DNA of 64,000 bases from the NCBI GenBank assembly GCA_000733355.1, contig JNVV01000001.1:856578-920577 (forward strand), given 5' to 3'. The notes under the pieces were generated by a model. That model saw only the letters and a program-made list of their open reading frames with translations, ran no database searches and was not told the DNA's origin. This document shows positions 31,403 through 44,300 of this stretch, one piece after another. The DNA comes from Falciphora oryzae (Eukaryota > Ascomycota > Sordariomycetes > Magnaporthales > Magnaporthaceae). Numbering within the stretch: position 1 is the stretch's first letter; each line of letters opens with the position of its first letter. The translations under genes and the position numbers were made by a program.

Positions 31403-34400
31403 TATATATATATATATATATATATACGTCCGTTATATTTATAAAAAACCTCGGTACCTCTACTATGTAATATTTATATATAAAATCCCTTAAACTCGTC
31501 CTCGGGTGCGTATCGCCCCCGCTCCGGAACTTAAAAGTAAAAACTATATTTGCTTTTCGTATACGGTTTTATTATATTAAATAATAGTACCGTTTATTTA
31601 TTTTTATACGATTGCTCGTAAAAGTTCCGTCGTAAAAACGTTTTTATAATTAATAAAATAAAAGAAAAATATGTAAAGGAATAAAAATATATTACGCCGG
31701 GGTAACGTTTCGGTACCGGGTTTCGCCCTTATAACGAAACGGCTGTATTAATACTCGTGTTATAGCGTTTTAATGTAACTTTTCCGCGTAAATTAACCCG
31801 GTTCCGCTTCGGGTCCTAACCGGGGCAGCATTTTAATATCGGGTTTCGTTTTCGTAACGAAACGTTTATATTAGTATTTGTATTATAGCGTTTAATATAG
31901 CTTTTTTACGTAAATTAGCCTGGTTTTACTCCGGGTTTTAACCGCGCGCGGGTTTTCCGTGTCCGGAGTTTTATTTCGTAATTTTAAATGATTTAGCTTT
32001 TAGTAAATGCCCGTTTGCGAAACCGTTATTCCGCGTACGGTTTAGGTCCGCTTTTATGGTTTGTATTTAATTTTTTTATTAATTGCTTCCTTTTTTTTAG
32101 ATCGCGTTGTTTGGGTAACTTTTTTTGTTATTACGTTATTATACGTTATAATTTTTAATAATAATTTTGTTTTATTTTTTTTGGGATCCGGGTTTTTACC
32201 GGCTTTTTTTTTTCCTTTTTTTTTCGCTTTTTTTTACTATTATTTCCGGGTTTGCTTTTTTGCCCGCGTTTTTTTTTCCTATTTGCATTTAGGTTTTTGC
32301 TCGTTCGCGTTTCGTTTTTTTTTTTTTTGTTTTTTTATAATATAATTCCTAAAAATAAAGCTTTTAAATTTCCCCGCGGTAGTAATAGTAGCGGTTGCAG
32401 TAATAATTCCGGTAACGAAATTACGGGCGGTAGCCGCGCCGTTCCCGCCGCTATAGCTAATAGTAATAATAGTAATAATGGTAGCGGTAATAGTCGTTTT
32501 CGTAATCGCTTTCCGTTTGCGGACGAAAACGACGGCAACGGTTTAAACGACGGCGGTTTAAACGACGGCATTTAAAACCTTCGTATTAAAATTGTAAATG
32601 CGGTTTTATTCCGTTTTTTTCCCGGTTTTGTAACTAATTTCCTTTTTTTTCCCAATTTTACCGTTTATATAATTAATTAAAATGTTTGCCAACGGTTAAA
32701 ATCCCCGATAATTGCGTTTTTATACAACGATATAATATATATTTACCGCTTTATTATCCTTTTTATTCCGTTTCCGTAATTTTTTAATCTTTTATACAAA
32801 ATATGCGTTAGTTATTTTTAACGTTTCGCTAACGGTATTAACGGTACCGGTATTATGCGCTAATGCTATTATAAAATTTATATATAACGCTTTTTATCCT
32901 GCTTTTTTCCGCTCCAGTTCCGGTTTTGCTAATATAATAATTCCAATTACTAAAAGCTTTATTTATATAAATTATATTTAATTGCGTAATATTTGCGTTT
33001 AAATTAGTCGTTTTCTTTTAATATCCGTTTGCGATTTCGTCGCTAACGTTTCGTTCCCGTCGCGGTAATTTCTTATTAATTCCGAAAATTAAATTGCCGC
33101 TATTTTTCGTACCTACTATCGCTATATGTAGTTTTTGTTTAAAATTAATGCGTACCGCGATATTACGTTTACGGATATTTATATTATTATTAAAATATAT
33201 ACCGCTTTTGTTTTAAACCGCTATTTATTTTATTTTAATATTTTTTTTATTCCAAATTCGTTATACCGGTTTAAAATATGCGATCGCCAGGTATTACCGT
33301 ATTTTAAAGGATATTTTTAAACGGTTTGGTATTTCTCCCGGCGCCGGGTTTAACCGTTCGTTTTTAACTAATTTTAAAAATGCTTTCGTTATTATAGCTG
33401 CTTTTAATAATTCGGATTTAATCCGTTCCTTTTCCGATAATATAATGCTTTTAGGTTAAATTATATCGGGTTAAGCCGAAAAAATCGTTATGAAATGGAA
33501 TACGGAAAATCGCATTTAAATGGAAAAATTAGCTTTTAAATGGGTTAAAATACGGGTAAGTATTTGTTTTTTCGCTTTTGTTATCCGTTTTTAATCCGCT
33601 AATTTTACGGTATTTTTTAAAAATTTTTTTAACAAAACGTTACCGAAAACGTTTTTAATAAAATATTATTAAAATACTGGAAAACCGTTTTTAATAAAAT
33701 AAAACGGGATATAAACGATAATAGCTTCCGTTATTATTTTTTATTAACCCCTTTTACTAATTTTTTCGGTTTTTTTTTTATAACGGTTTAATTGCGTAAC
33801 GTCGGTATTTACGTAGTTTCTTTTTCCTTTTCGCTTTTTAGGTATAATGCCTTCGTTTATTTTTTTTATAATTTTTTGTGGTTTAATTCGTTTTTAATTC
33901 GGTAACGTTACTTTTTCTCCTTTTTTTTTATACGTTTTTTTTTTGCTTTTTTAACCGCTTTAAAATTTAATAATTTTTTTATACGAAATATTATACGTGC
34001 TATTTTTTTAAACGGTATGCCTTTTATTTTTTACAATTTAAAATACGCTTTTCGGCTATTTATTTGCGTTAACCCGGTATTTTTCCGCTGTTTATTTTAT
34101 CGGTCGTATTAAATTAATACGTATTACGTTATTTTTTTATCCGTTGCTATATTCGCATAGTAGCGTTACCGCATTAAATACGTTTTTGTTAAATAGGAAC
34201 GAATTTAGCTTTAATTTTTCCTTTTTAATTTAAATTGCTACCGAATTACATACTTTTAATATCTTTTTGTAATATTTAATTATTTTTTCCGTAAATAGGG
34301 GGTTATCCGTTAAGTATACGGTTTTATACCATTACGTTTTTTTCGTTATTCCCGTTATATTAGCTATTTTTAATTTCCATTTTATTATTACGTTAAATTT

Positions 34401-35360
34401 TTAACGTTTTACGTATTTATATTTAAATTTTTAATTTTTTCCGTAAAAAATAGGTATTTGTTTTAGTTTTAGCGCTATTTTAAACCGGGTTTATCGTATT
34501 GTTTATTTTTTTTCGTTTATCCGTTTTAAAAATGGGGCTTTTTTTTCGTTTTTTATAACCGAATTTTTGGAAACGGTCTGTTATTTTCGCTATTATTTCG
34601 TTAATGCGTTACGTTATCCCGGTTTTTTTTTTATTTATTTTCCGTATTTATAATTTTTTCGTTTGAATATAAATTTAAAAGCGGCACGTAAATTTTTATT
34701 TTAAAATTTATTATCGAAGTTATTTTATAAGCTTTAGATACTATTTTAAAATATATTTTTTATTTTTTCGCTATTTTTTTAACTACACCCCGGGCTAATT
34801 TCGGGGTTCCGTTAGTAAATAATAAATTGCCGTTTTATAAACTAATGCGTTGCGGTATACGACCGCGTATAACTGTTTCGCGCGTACGAAGCTGCTTTTT
34901 TACGTTACCGCCGCGAATTTTATTGCCGCAAATTATTATTTATTTTATTTGCTTTTTGTTTATTTAATATAGGCGTTAAAATTTAATTTGTAATTTAGCT
35001 AAATTTTTAAAAATTTCGCCGATAGCGTTAATTGCATTTATATATTTCCGGTACGAACCCGGGTCCGGTTAAAGCTTTTAATAAAATGGAATAATTTAAT
35101 TTTGGCCGCGTTAAACGTTATTTTTGTTTTCTTTTTGCTTTTATTTAAGACGTATCCTAAACCCGTTTTAATAGCCGGGCCGTTTCCGCCGTAGTTTGTT
35201 TTTATTATTAAAAGGTTAATATCGTTAGCGAAACCAATTACCGTTATTTTTAATATTTTTTTTAATTTATCGTAAAACGACGCGATATATAAAATAAATA
35301 ATATAAATAAAAATAGTAAGCTTTGTAATATTCCTATTGTTATTTATATAAACGTAAACG

Positions 35361-35534
35361 GTACCACTGTTCAACACAACAGGACCGTATACGAAGAGCA
35401 GACATGGTTTTTACTCCCAGGCTCCGGAGCGGGGGCGACACGCACCCGAGGACGAGTTCAAGGGTTTTTGCATGTAAATACTACATAGTAGAGGCACCGA
35501 GGTCTTTTACAGACATAACGGACGTATGAATATA
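35361..35534 (+). mobile_element. Severely 5'-truncated LINE copy, 174 bp, not RIPed
   Basis: The last 174 bp of the LINE 3' end (GGTCCTATTGTGTTGAAC in reverse sense; TATACGAAGAGCAGACATGG in forward sense), almost identical to the LINE-B 3' end. Perfect 16-bp duplication TATATAAACGTAAACG (35,345-35,360 and 35,535-35,550). It lies in strongly RIPed LINE-I but is itself unmutated. Confidence 0.9.
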
Positions 35535-37403
35535 TATATAAACGTAAACGTATTTTTATTAAACCGGAGCCAGGCCGTCCTATTTATTAGCTAGCTTTTA
35601 ATTTATTTAATTGTTTTTAGTGGGAATTTTTATTTTCGTAAGGTATTAAAAAGTTTAATATAGTTAACGTTATTAAATGCTTTTAATAAATTAAATTATA
35701 ATTGCAAAGCTATAACGCCGTAATTTTACGCCGTTATTACGGTATTTATTATTTATTTAATAACAAATTCGGTATTGCGTTTTTTTTATTATTTATTTGT
35801 TTTTCCGGTAATAGTTTTTTTTTTCCGCTCCGGTTACGATCCGTATTTTTACAATCGTTTTTATAATTTTAAATATAAACGAATAAATGCGATTAATTGC
35901 TACTTTTTTGCTGTTTTTTTTATTTTCCGTATTTTTTTAATTTAAAAAATGTTACCGTTAATGCGTTTTAAAAGCGCTTTAGGAAATATTCGAATTCGAA
36001 GCTAGCGTTAGCTATTTTAAATATAGCTTTTTAATATAATTCCCCGTACGTTTTTAATAATCCGTTCGGTAAATTATCCGCTTTTAAAGCTTTTTAATTC
36101 CGGGTTTTTTTTTTAAAACCGTTAGTATTTCGTTTTTTTTTAAAATTTATTCGGTAATTAATTAAAAATAGGTTAATAAAAGTGTAATTTTCGAACGTAA
36201 TATTTTTAACGTTTATTAAATCCGTTTCCAGGTTAAAATAAAATTTAGCTATTAAAATTATAGCTTTATTAATGTAAAAATTCGTTAGCTTTTAATTTCT
36301 TTTTTTAAACCGGTTTAAATCCGGTAACCTAATTAGGTCCCGTTTTTTATAACTCCGTAATTTCGTTTATCGTTCGATATTTTAAAAAACAAATTTTAAA
36401 TCCTATTTTTTTAACGCCTTTTTAATAAACTTTTTTTAATATACGTTAAAAGCTTTTTTTTCCCTAATAAAGGTTTTATTAGTTGCTTTTCATTTTTCGT
36501 ACCTTTTTTTATATTTTTAATCGTATATATACGCGTTAATACCGCTTCGTTTTTTTAGCTAGTTTTGTAAGCATTAAATTTTAATACGGTATTAATTTAA
36601 AATTTATTACAGTTTTTTGTTTCGGTATTAGTTCGTTATCGATATAGGTTAATTGGTTTATTAATATATTTATTTAATTATTTATATCGTTTAACGTTTT
36701 TATATTTTCGATCTTAATATATTATTTAACCAATTATAACGCTTTTTTTTATCGTTTTTAAAGTTAGTATTAACTTTTTTTATACCTATTTTTCCGCTTT
36801 TTTTTTACGGAACGGCTCCGTTTCGTAATCGATTAAAATTATTTAAAAGTAATAATCCGACCTTGTTATTTCGTCGTTTTTACTTTTATATTTAACAATT
36901 AAAATATCGGATATTTGCGCGTAATTAATAATGCTTTTTCGTTTACCGACCTTTTTTTTTATTATTTCGCCGTAAAACGTTGTTAATTTAAGCCTCTCCC
37001 GGTACGTTAGCGCAAATAATAGCTTAAATTTAGCGTTTTTCCAATTATATATATTTTATATTAAATAATGGATATTAAAATGCTTTACTAATACGGCGTA
37101 ATTTTAAAACGGTATTATTTCGATTTCGGTTAAAAAGGTATGCTATTTTTTTAATGCTTAAAACTTTAGCGAATATATTAAATAAATATCGATATTTTTT
37201 ATTAAAGTTTATAATATAATTACTACCTAATCGTATGCGTTCCGGCTTTTTTACGTTACCGGGTTTAATCGTTAGTAAACATATAATGCTACGTTCGATT
37301 TTATATTTATTTAGTAATATATTAGTTTATAATTGCATCTGGCCGGTTTTTTCGGGTTTCCGTACCGGTTTAATTCCGCGTTTTATATAACTATTATATT
37401 ATA

Positions 37404-37824
37404 ACGTGGTTCACAAGCGAGTGGACCACACAAGCGAGTGGGCCACTTCAAAATCCCATACTAAACGCAGTTTTCGACATCCTTGCTAACTCTACCAATT
37501 TTAATCCAAATTCGATGCAATTTTGTATTTAACGTTTTAATTATATAACCGATTTATTTTAATTATCTTCGATTTTATAACATTAATCCGGGTGAGATAT
37601 AAAGAAATGCGCTAAAATAATCCCTGCAAAAGAGTTTTTCTTTAATACTATGCCCAATTCGGGGTTATAAAATCGAAGATAATTAAAATAAATCGGTTAT
37701 ATAATTAAAACGTTAAATACAAAATTGCATCGAATTTGGATTAAAATTGGTAGAGTTAGCAAGGATGTCGAAAACTGCGTTTAGTATGGGATTTTAAAGT
37801 GGCCCACTCGCTTGTGAACCACGT
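37404..37824. mobile_element. Foldback MITE M3
   Basis: 421 bp, TA duplications at 37,402-37,403 and 37,825-37,826. Left end: tip plus two iterons (CAAGCGAGTGGACCACA, CAAGCGAGTGGGCCACT); right end: tip plus one. The iterons match Fot1 copy 1. Arms of about 160 bp are near-perfect inverted copies; the core (about 37,577-37,665) differs from the other MITEs and contains GGGTGAGATATAAAG. Confidence 0.9.
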
Positions 37825-38006
37825 TATTCCTTTTTATTAAAAAGCGGTATATTTTTTTTTCCGTTTCCTTTTTTTATAACTTAATATAAAATTGTTATTA
37901 TTATAAGGATTTTAATAAGCGTTTTTATACGTTAAACGGGATTATATTATTTTTAATCGGTAACGGTTCGGATAAAAGTAACGGTTTTAACGGGGCCGGT
38001 ATTTGT

Positions 38007-38572
38007 TTTTGTTCGCGGCACGTTGATATCGATATCAACCGGTTGGGGTGAGAAGGCCTTTGGTATATTCTGTTATCCAAAGTGTCGTCTGTCTTTTAAA
38101 AACAACGGAAGGGCTCCTCGTGCGAGCCCTTTAAATACATATATCCCAATCACGGAAGCCGCGGGGTGCGGTCGTCCAAAGCCAGTCCCGGTGCCGGGCC
38201 TAACTTGCGATTTGCACCGCTTCCGTGCATGACCGGTGATTTCCGTGCATAACCCGTAATTTCCGTTTATAACCGGTAATCCCTATTGCTGGTCCCTTCG
38301 TGTTAAAAAGGCGGGGCCTTTTAATCCCGGAGTTCCTAGTTATTAGGGATTCCCCTTGCCCGTACTTCTACCTGTCGTACAACCTTTTGCTGCCTTTCTA
38401 ACACTAGCAGTTTTTTTTTTTATAATCGCACGTTCTTTTCCCAAAATTAATTGGAATAGTTAAGTTACCTTTTACTAAAATAACTCCGCATGCTTTTATG
38501 GTACAAAAAAAACGTAATAAAAGTAACTAATATTTTTAAATAACTTAGTATGAACGTTATACGGTAATTATA
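38007..38572. other. Unassigned GC-richer sequence with three degenerate 20-bp repeats
   Basis: No gene recognised. 38,007-38,370 is balanced in composition and not RIPed. A short perfect palindrome TTGATATCGATATCAA lies at about 38,030, and three tandem units of about 20 bp built on CCGGTGATTTCCGTGCATAA lie at 38,217-38,282. A 69-codon forward frame (38,023-38,232) overlaps the repeats and looks non-coding. After 38,400 the sequence becomes T-rich. Confidence 0.5.
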
Positions 38573-38992
38573 ACGTGGTTCACCACCTTGCCGCGCAAAC
38601 CACCTTGTCGCGCATTTCAAAATCCCATACTAAACGCGTTTTTTTTCAACTAAATAACTCGCCCAATTTATAACTAAATCTTACCAAAATTTAATATGTT
38701 ATATTAAACTATATAACCGATTTTATGATTATTTTTCCAGATTTTTATTATTACTATTTTAAGGTGAGTTTTAAACACTGTGCAAACACTGCGCATATCA
38801 CCTTAAAGCAGTAATAATAAAAATCTGGAAAAATAATCATAAAATCGGTTATATAGTTCAATATAACATATTAAATTTTGGTAAGATTTAGTTATAAATT
38901 GGGCGAGTTATTTAGTTGAAAAAAAACGCGTTTAGTATGGGATTTTGAAATGCGCGACAAGGTGGTTTGCGCGGCAAGGTGGTGAACCACGT
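38573..38992. mobile_element. Foldback MITE M4
   Basis: 420 bp, TA duplications at 38,571-38,572 and 38,993-38,994. Same ACGTGGTTCA tip but its own iterons, CCACCTTGCCGCGCAAA and CCACCTTGTCGCGCATT, two at each end. Arms of about 180 bp match each other almost perfectly; core near 38,765-38,810 with AAGGTGAG...CACTGTGC...CACCTTAA. Subterminal AAATCCCATACTAAACGC is shared with M2 and M3. Confidence 0.9.
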
Positions 38993-38994
38993 TA

Positions 38995-39825
38995 TTGCTA
39001 ATTTAAAAAAAAGCGGGTTTTTAGGGTAGTGGTTTTAAAAAAAAATCCATTTGGGGTCCGTATAAAGCTTTCGGTAGATCGGGTAATTGTATTAGGATAG
39101 TTATATAGGTAGGAAATTGTATTAAGGTGGTTGGAAATGTACGTTAGCTTTTTTGGTTAAATTGTAAATAGTTTTATACAAAAGGCAGTTATTTACTTTA
39201 TACGAAGCCCGTTTTTTTTCCCCATTCGTAGGGATAAAAAGCGTCCCTTCCTTTCCTTTTTTTTAATTTTTTTTTTCCGTGCGATATAATTATAATAACA
39301 ATTACAATTATAACTATAAACTCGTTTTTTCCGATCGCGCGACCTTTTATCGCGCAACCTTTAAACTTTTTTTTTCAATTATTAATTAAAAATTCCACTA
39401 CCTTTTTTAGGCTTTTTTTTTTTTTTTTAGCTCGTACGATAGCTTTTATACCCGCTTAGCTTACCGTTTAAACGGTCGTTTCTTTTTCGGTTTTCGGTAT
39501 GCTTTTTATCCGTACCGATAAACAAAATATCCGCTAGCTTTATTTATTTACCGGCTCGTTTAACAATCGTACGTTTATAACCGCGTTCGCTATTAATATA
39601 TATATTACCTTCCCTAATTTTTTTTTATTATACGCAACTAACCTTTTTTTTTTAAAATTTGCAAAACGAAAAGCGTGCGTTTTATGCTTTACCGTTCGTT
39701 AATATCGAAATCCGGATAAATATTCCAACCGAAGCTGGTGTTTTCGATTTGGTTGCCCGGATCCTACGACGCGAATCCTATTTCCGTGCGGTTTTAATTT
39801 ATTTTTGCGGAATTTTTTATCGTCG
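38995..39825. other. Unassigned AT-rich sequence with CGTACG motifs (left part)
   Basis: No gene recognised. T-rich runs, with CGTACG at 39,433 and 39,568 and a related CGTGCG near 39,281. It ends with the Copia-F target duplication CGTCG (39,821-39,825); the same sequence class resumes at 58,249, so this was one locus before Copia-F inserted. Confidence 0.55.
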
Positions 39826-40450
39826 TATTAAAAGAACTAATGTATTTAGCTAGGTTGGGTGCATAGGCCCAACCTACCCTATACTACCCTTTTTAGATTA
39901 TCTACCCTATATTGTTATGGGGTTGTGCACGGGAATAGCGGGCAGTGCTTATAGCGTGCTTAGGGGTAGCTTACAGCACCTACAGCACCTACTGGAAGCC
40001 TAAAAGCAGCCTGCAACCCCTATGGGATGCCTAAACACCCAAATCAGTCGTTGTGGGTCGCACTAACTCGCCTACCCTGCATATTTACCCTACACAAAAT
40101 TCATTGGGAGTCAATTTGCATAAGTTAGAATTGGAGGCCCAACGCGGAGATAGGTTTGGTGGCCGTAGGTCGATTTTTTGGAAATCCCATACAAAATAAT
40201 TTTTCGGAAAATCACTCGCGGCACCGGAAGCCCCCACGGCGGAAAACCCGCGGGATCGATATCGGTAGGTATATAAGGGAAGCGATTGTTAGCGCCCCTT
40301 AATTGCAATACAAGCCTATTCCACCTACTAAGCTTGGGGCCCCGACAGCGCTATTTATAGCGCCTATTAAGGCCCAATCCAACTAACCGAAACCCTGCTA
40401 GCCATTGTAACTGCGCTGCAAATCCCCGATTTAACCTCCGAATATTAACA
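39826..40450 (+). repeat. Copia-F 5' LTR, 625 bp
   Basis: Starts TATTAAAAGAAC (TG end changed to TA) and ends CCGAATATTAACA. Immediately after it, GGTTATAAGCCCGGG resembles the primer site for the initiator-Met half-tRNA used by many Copia elements (GGTTATGRGCCC), a family-based suggestion. Confidence 0.92.
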
Positions 40451-41327
40451 GGTTATAAGCCCGGGAAATCCAGTAACTGGCGGGCGATCGGAGCCTATCG
40501 AGTGCTAAATTGAACCTACTAATAAACCTTGCGACCGCTTTCTAAAGGGCGAGTCAAGGCTTTAATTTGGGGAATTAAAGGTACTAAAGCTAATCGCTAA
40601 AAAATGGCAACACTTACTAGTAAGCGCTAAGGAGCGCTAATACCAAAGCTTATTGCGGCGTTGCAAAACGCTGTAAATAATTTAAATAGGGATATCCAAT
40701 TATTAATTAAGGGCTATAGCGCTTAAAAGCGCACTATAAATACCTATTTGGTTTTATATTCGTAGGGGTAACGTTGCGCAGATTGTTATGCAGCCTCGTA
40801 AGAAATACACCTCGGTTAAAGCAGTTTGTAACCTACCCTAAAAAACGTTTTACCCTCGCGGTAAACTCATTAAAGCGGAAGTTGTTTGCTTCGGTAACCA
40901 ACGATTTAATTGGTGTTAGTAATGCATTTAGCACCTAAAGGAACGTTGAATAGCTGCATTTTAGGAACCCTGTTAATGTACGTGGAAGCTGGAAATAAAA
41001 TCCTAAGGCTTAGCTACCTTTAGGTCAACTAATTGTAGTTGTAACGATCCTTTAAAGGAATATAAGGTTTAATTAGCTTTTAAAGCTACCCTATATTTTA
41101 AGCCCTAAAATTTTGCAAACTCCAGGCTAATTGCGCTATAGTAATTGTTAAGCAAAACCCTAAAAAATTAGGCACCTTTTAGGTTAGTTGGCGTAAAGCA
41201 ACTGTTAAAAGCCCTGAAAGACGGTGACCTTTAGGCATTTAAACAGTATTGTTATAAATAGGAACTGCGAGGTCAAAATTGCTATAAGTTACCCTATATA
41301 AGGCACTTTAAGCAAATATGCAAAACA
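40451..41327 (+). other. Copia-F leader between 5' LTR and gag, possible degraded upstream frame
   Basis: 877 bp, long for a Copia leader. One frame from 40,603 reads MATLTSKR, a stop, then GALIPKLIAALQNAVNNLN and is broken again near 40,720; another open patch near 41,260 has C-X-K and C-Y-K spacing. It may be a decayed N-terminal gag part or just leader; I cannot decide. Confidence 0.4.
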
Positions 41328-42922
41328 ACCCAAACGATGGAACTTAAGCGACGGGTAAAGGGGGTAACATTGCCCCAATTGCATTGGAAACAATATTAGC
41401 CACAATAACTGCACAAGCGGCGCGTATCGATAAATTAATTAGGGCTTTAAAAGCGCCATAAGGCACTAATAGGGGCAACCAAACGCAACAATAGGGGGCA
41501 ACGGGGGTTACACCTACCCCGTTTAATCTTCAAGTCCCTGGGCAATTAGGAGTTCCTATAACTACTGCCCCTAACGTATTTGAAAATCTAATTAATTTAT
41601 CGAAGGCACCATTTCCGCCGCCCGCACCGCCTGCACCTGCACCACCGGCCCCTAATAACTAGGCGGATATTTTATCCTATTCCAACCCAGTAATAAGGGA
41701 ATTGTTCCGTAAAGTGCACTTTTTTCCTGAAACCTTAAAGCTAAAAGGGGCCCAAAACTATGCAGAATGGGAAACAACACCTACTAGAGCGTTTATTGCC
41801 CTAAGGGATAGTTACTCCCTAACGCCAAAAATCGAACGAAATGCCTTTTATAAGGAGTTCCATGCCCTAGACTACGCTAAATATAAAGGCGGTATTAGCG
41901 AGTTTAATTCCTACTTCAATTCACTGCTAGTTCGGCTCCGGAATAGTCAAATGCAATTAGCTGCTGTTGATATTAAAAATCAATACCTAAAGGCCATAAA
42001 GGGGTTTTTTCCCCACTGGGCTAAAAGGCTTCGAAATACTATCCGTAATGCTACTGCTTTAAGGCAGTTTACCGAAGGCATTAATTTGCAGTACCTAATG
42101 GCTAATTTAATTGCTAAAACTTATAATCCAATCTCTACAGCCCACAAATAAGCTGCTAGTTACAGGGCTTAAATGCAAAATAAGCCAAAAGGTGAAAAGG
42201 GTACCAATGCCAAAAGCAAAGGCAAAGGTAAAAAGAAAGAGAAAAAAGCCGCTAAAAGGAATGGCAAAAAGGCTAAAAATGAGCCTAAAAGCCAAGATGG
42301 CTCCTTTGGATCTAATAAATCCAAAAAGAAGAGAAAAAACGGTAACAAATCCTCCGATAAAAAAGGAACTTCCTTTGTAATGCTAAATTACAGTTTCCTA
42401 TTAGGGGATTTTGGTGCTAAAAACCCTTTTGTAAGGTTTTCGGAAAGTAACGCTACTAGCGAAACTGTGGACTTGGAGTCACTAAACGCATTAGACGATA
42501 GTGACTTTTCGGATATTAAATCTGATTTAAAGGCTTCAATTACCTTTGATTTACCGGTGGCAGTGCATTGCACGCACTGTAAATTTGTAAATAATGCTAA
42601 AAAGGCTTTAAAAGCCCCTGTTTTATACGATATAGGTAGTACAAATTACATTTTTAACTTTAAGGAGCATTTTTTTAATTTTAGTACCAAAACTGAAAAA
42701 GAGATTACAACGGGTGGCGGCCCCGTAACCACTAGAGGCATAGGCATTGTTAAAATAGCAGTAAAATGCTTTAAAGACCTTAATGATTTCGAAGTAATAA
42801 CATTAAAAAATGTGTTGTTTATCCCCGAATTCGATGTCAATATTATTAGTGGTTTTCGTTACTATAAATCAGGCGGTGTCCTTATCAAATACAAGCTGTT
42901 TAACTCCAATCGCAAATGCTAA
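41328..42922 (+). pseudogene. Copia-F gag and protease region, broken by a few stops
   Basis: Starts at about 41,328 (MQNNPNDGT) with several stops, then an open run of 149 codons from 41,702 (FRKVHFFPETLKLKGAQNYA, typical of the Copia gag N-terminal fold). A second run (42,173-42,922) has a very Lys-rich stretch (about 42,180-42,370) in place of an obvious CCHC knuckle, then a protease-like block VLYDIGSTNYIFNF (expected D-S-G; the Ser is Ile) and VLFIPEFDVNIISG, matching the usual NVL-x-VP-x-L-x-x-NL-x-S motif of Copia proteases. Confidence 0.8.
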
Positions 42923-43189
42923 GGCGTTTTAGATCCCGTTAATAACGGTTTTTTCCTTGACGTTAAAGGGTATATTTTGCCCAATGTACGCAAAGGATCT
43001 CACTATAGCACAAGTTTTAGCCATGCCTTACAGCGGGTGACTCCCGTAATTAGCGTTGAACTTAACAACGTTCCCCCTGTAAATTAGGAGGAATATGCTC
43101 GTTTCGATTCTAATTCGGAAGAAAATACGGATTAAACGGAAGAGTTACCTTATACTAAAGGTAAAGCTACCCTAAACCAAAAGAAAAAA

Positions 43190-44295
43190 TTGGAAAAAGG
43201 GACCACTAAAACCAAACCTAAGTTTAATGCAAAAAGCTTTGAAAACTCCCGTGTAATTAAGCCCCGTGAGCTCGGCAAACCACTAGACAAGTCCATTAAA
43301 AAGCTTATTCCAAAGGACGTTACTTTACTAAAAAGGGGGACTTCCTATGCAAGAGATCCGTTGCCCGAGTTTCCCTTAATAAGTAAGGTACAAGCGGCCC
43401 CTTATATTAACATTACCCCTAAAAGCCTCCAAAAGTTAGCTGACGGATGGGTAAATGCAAAGGGGGACGTTGTAAAAAGGTGTGATAAAAATTTGGCTTT
43501 AAAAGCGCTGCTTTGGCACCGCCGATTAGGGCATTTGGGGTTAGCGTTGCTAAAAAAAACTGCTAAAATAATTGCAATTTTTTTTAACTTTGATAAGGTT
43601 TAAAGGCTGTAATGCGCAATTTATGCTAAAACTGTAGCGGTATGGAAAACTAAAAAAAGCCCGTTGCTTTTACCGGATAACGTTTTAAATTCTATCGAAA
43701 GGGATACTATTATTTTATCCCTAACGCCATATAATAGAAAGCCAGTAATCCTTTTGCTTATTAACCGAAAATTAAAATATAAATGGACCTTCCAGCTATT
43801 TAATAAGCACGGCCTAATAGTATATACTGCTATAAAGTCCTTTTTTAAAGGCCTAAAAACAAATTACGGGCGCTATCCCTCAAAATTATTCTTTAATAGT
43901 GGTAAGGAAGTTAATTTGGCGCTAAAAGATTGGCTTAATAAAAAAGGCATTGCGTTTGAAACGTCAAACCCCTATAACCACGGGCAAAATAGCCTATCAA
44001 AACGCTTTGTAAAGGTGATTTTGGACAGGCTTAGGGCTACAATTATTGCGGCAGGCCTGCCGTTTTATTTGTAGTGTTATATCCTACTTGCCGTAATTAA
44101 ACTAATAAACGCTACTGCAATTACTAATAGGGAGCTTAGCCCCTACCAAAAGTTTTATAACGAAGTAAAACCCGGATCTTCTTACAAGCCTAATTTAGGC
44201 CATTATAGGGTGATTGGTACTTATGCGGAAGCATTAATACCCTTAAAATACAAAGCAAAATCGAAAAAACTAGCAACCAAAACGGAACCCGTTAG
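43190..44295 (+). pseudogene. Copia-F integrase, N-terminal and core part, interrupted by Gypsy-E
   Basis: The pre-integrase motif LLWHRRLGHLGLALLKK is at about 43,510-43,560. The core follows: WTFQLFNKHG, then the block ETSNPYNHGQNSLSKRFVKV (about 43,960), which matches the usual PYTPQQNG-x-AER region in Copia integrases. A frameshift or stop near 43,605 and another at 44,072 break it. Gypsy-E inserted after GCTTT at 44,296-44,300; the C-terminal part resumes at 52,546. Confidence 0.8.
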
Positions 44296-44300
44296 GCTTT

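Larger units (their letters stand above)
31424..38006 (-). mobile_element. LINE-I: Tad-like LINE with long 3' region, degraded
   Basis: Minus-strand copy whose 3' end is at about 31,424 (TATACGTCCGTTATA in window sense). Going 5' it has the 123-bp duplication, the 2.3-kb extra segment (about 31,800-33,830), the Cys tail, thumb, reverse transcriptase (catalytic motif read as FAND near 35,230), endonuclease and the end of ORF1, stopping abruptly at about 38,006, so it is 5'-truncated. It is heavily RIPed. A LINE stub (35,361-35,534) and MITE M3 (37,404-37,824) are inserted in it. Confidence 0.85.

Noticed and set aside
38023..38232. Possible small host gene at 38.0-38.2 kb
   Set aside because: 69 codons, overlaps a 20-bp repeat array, no recognisable motif or promoter context.
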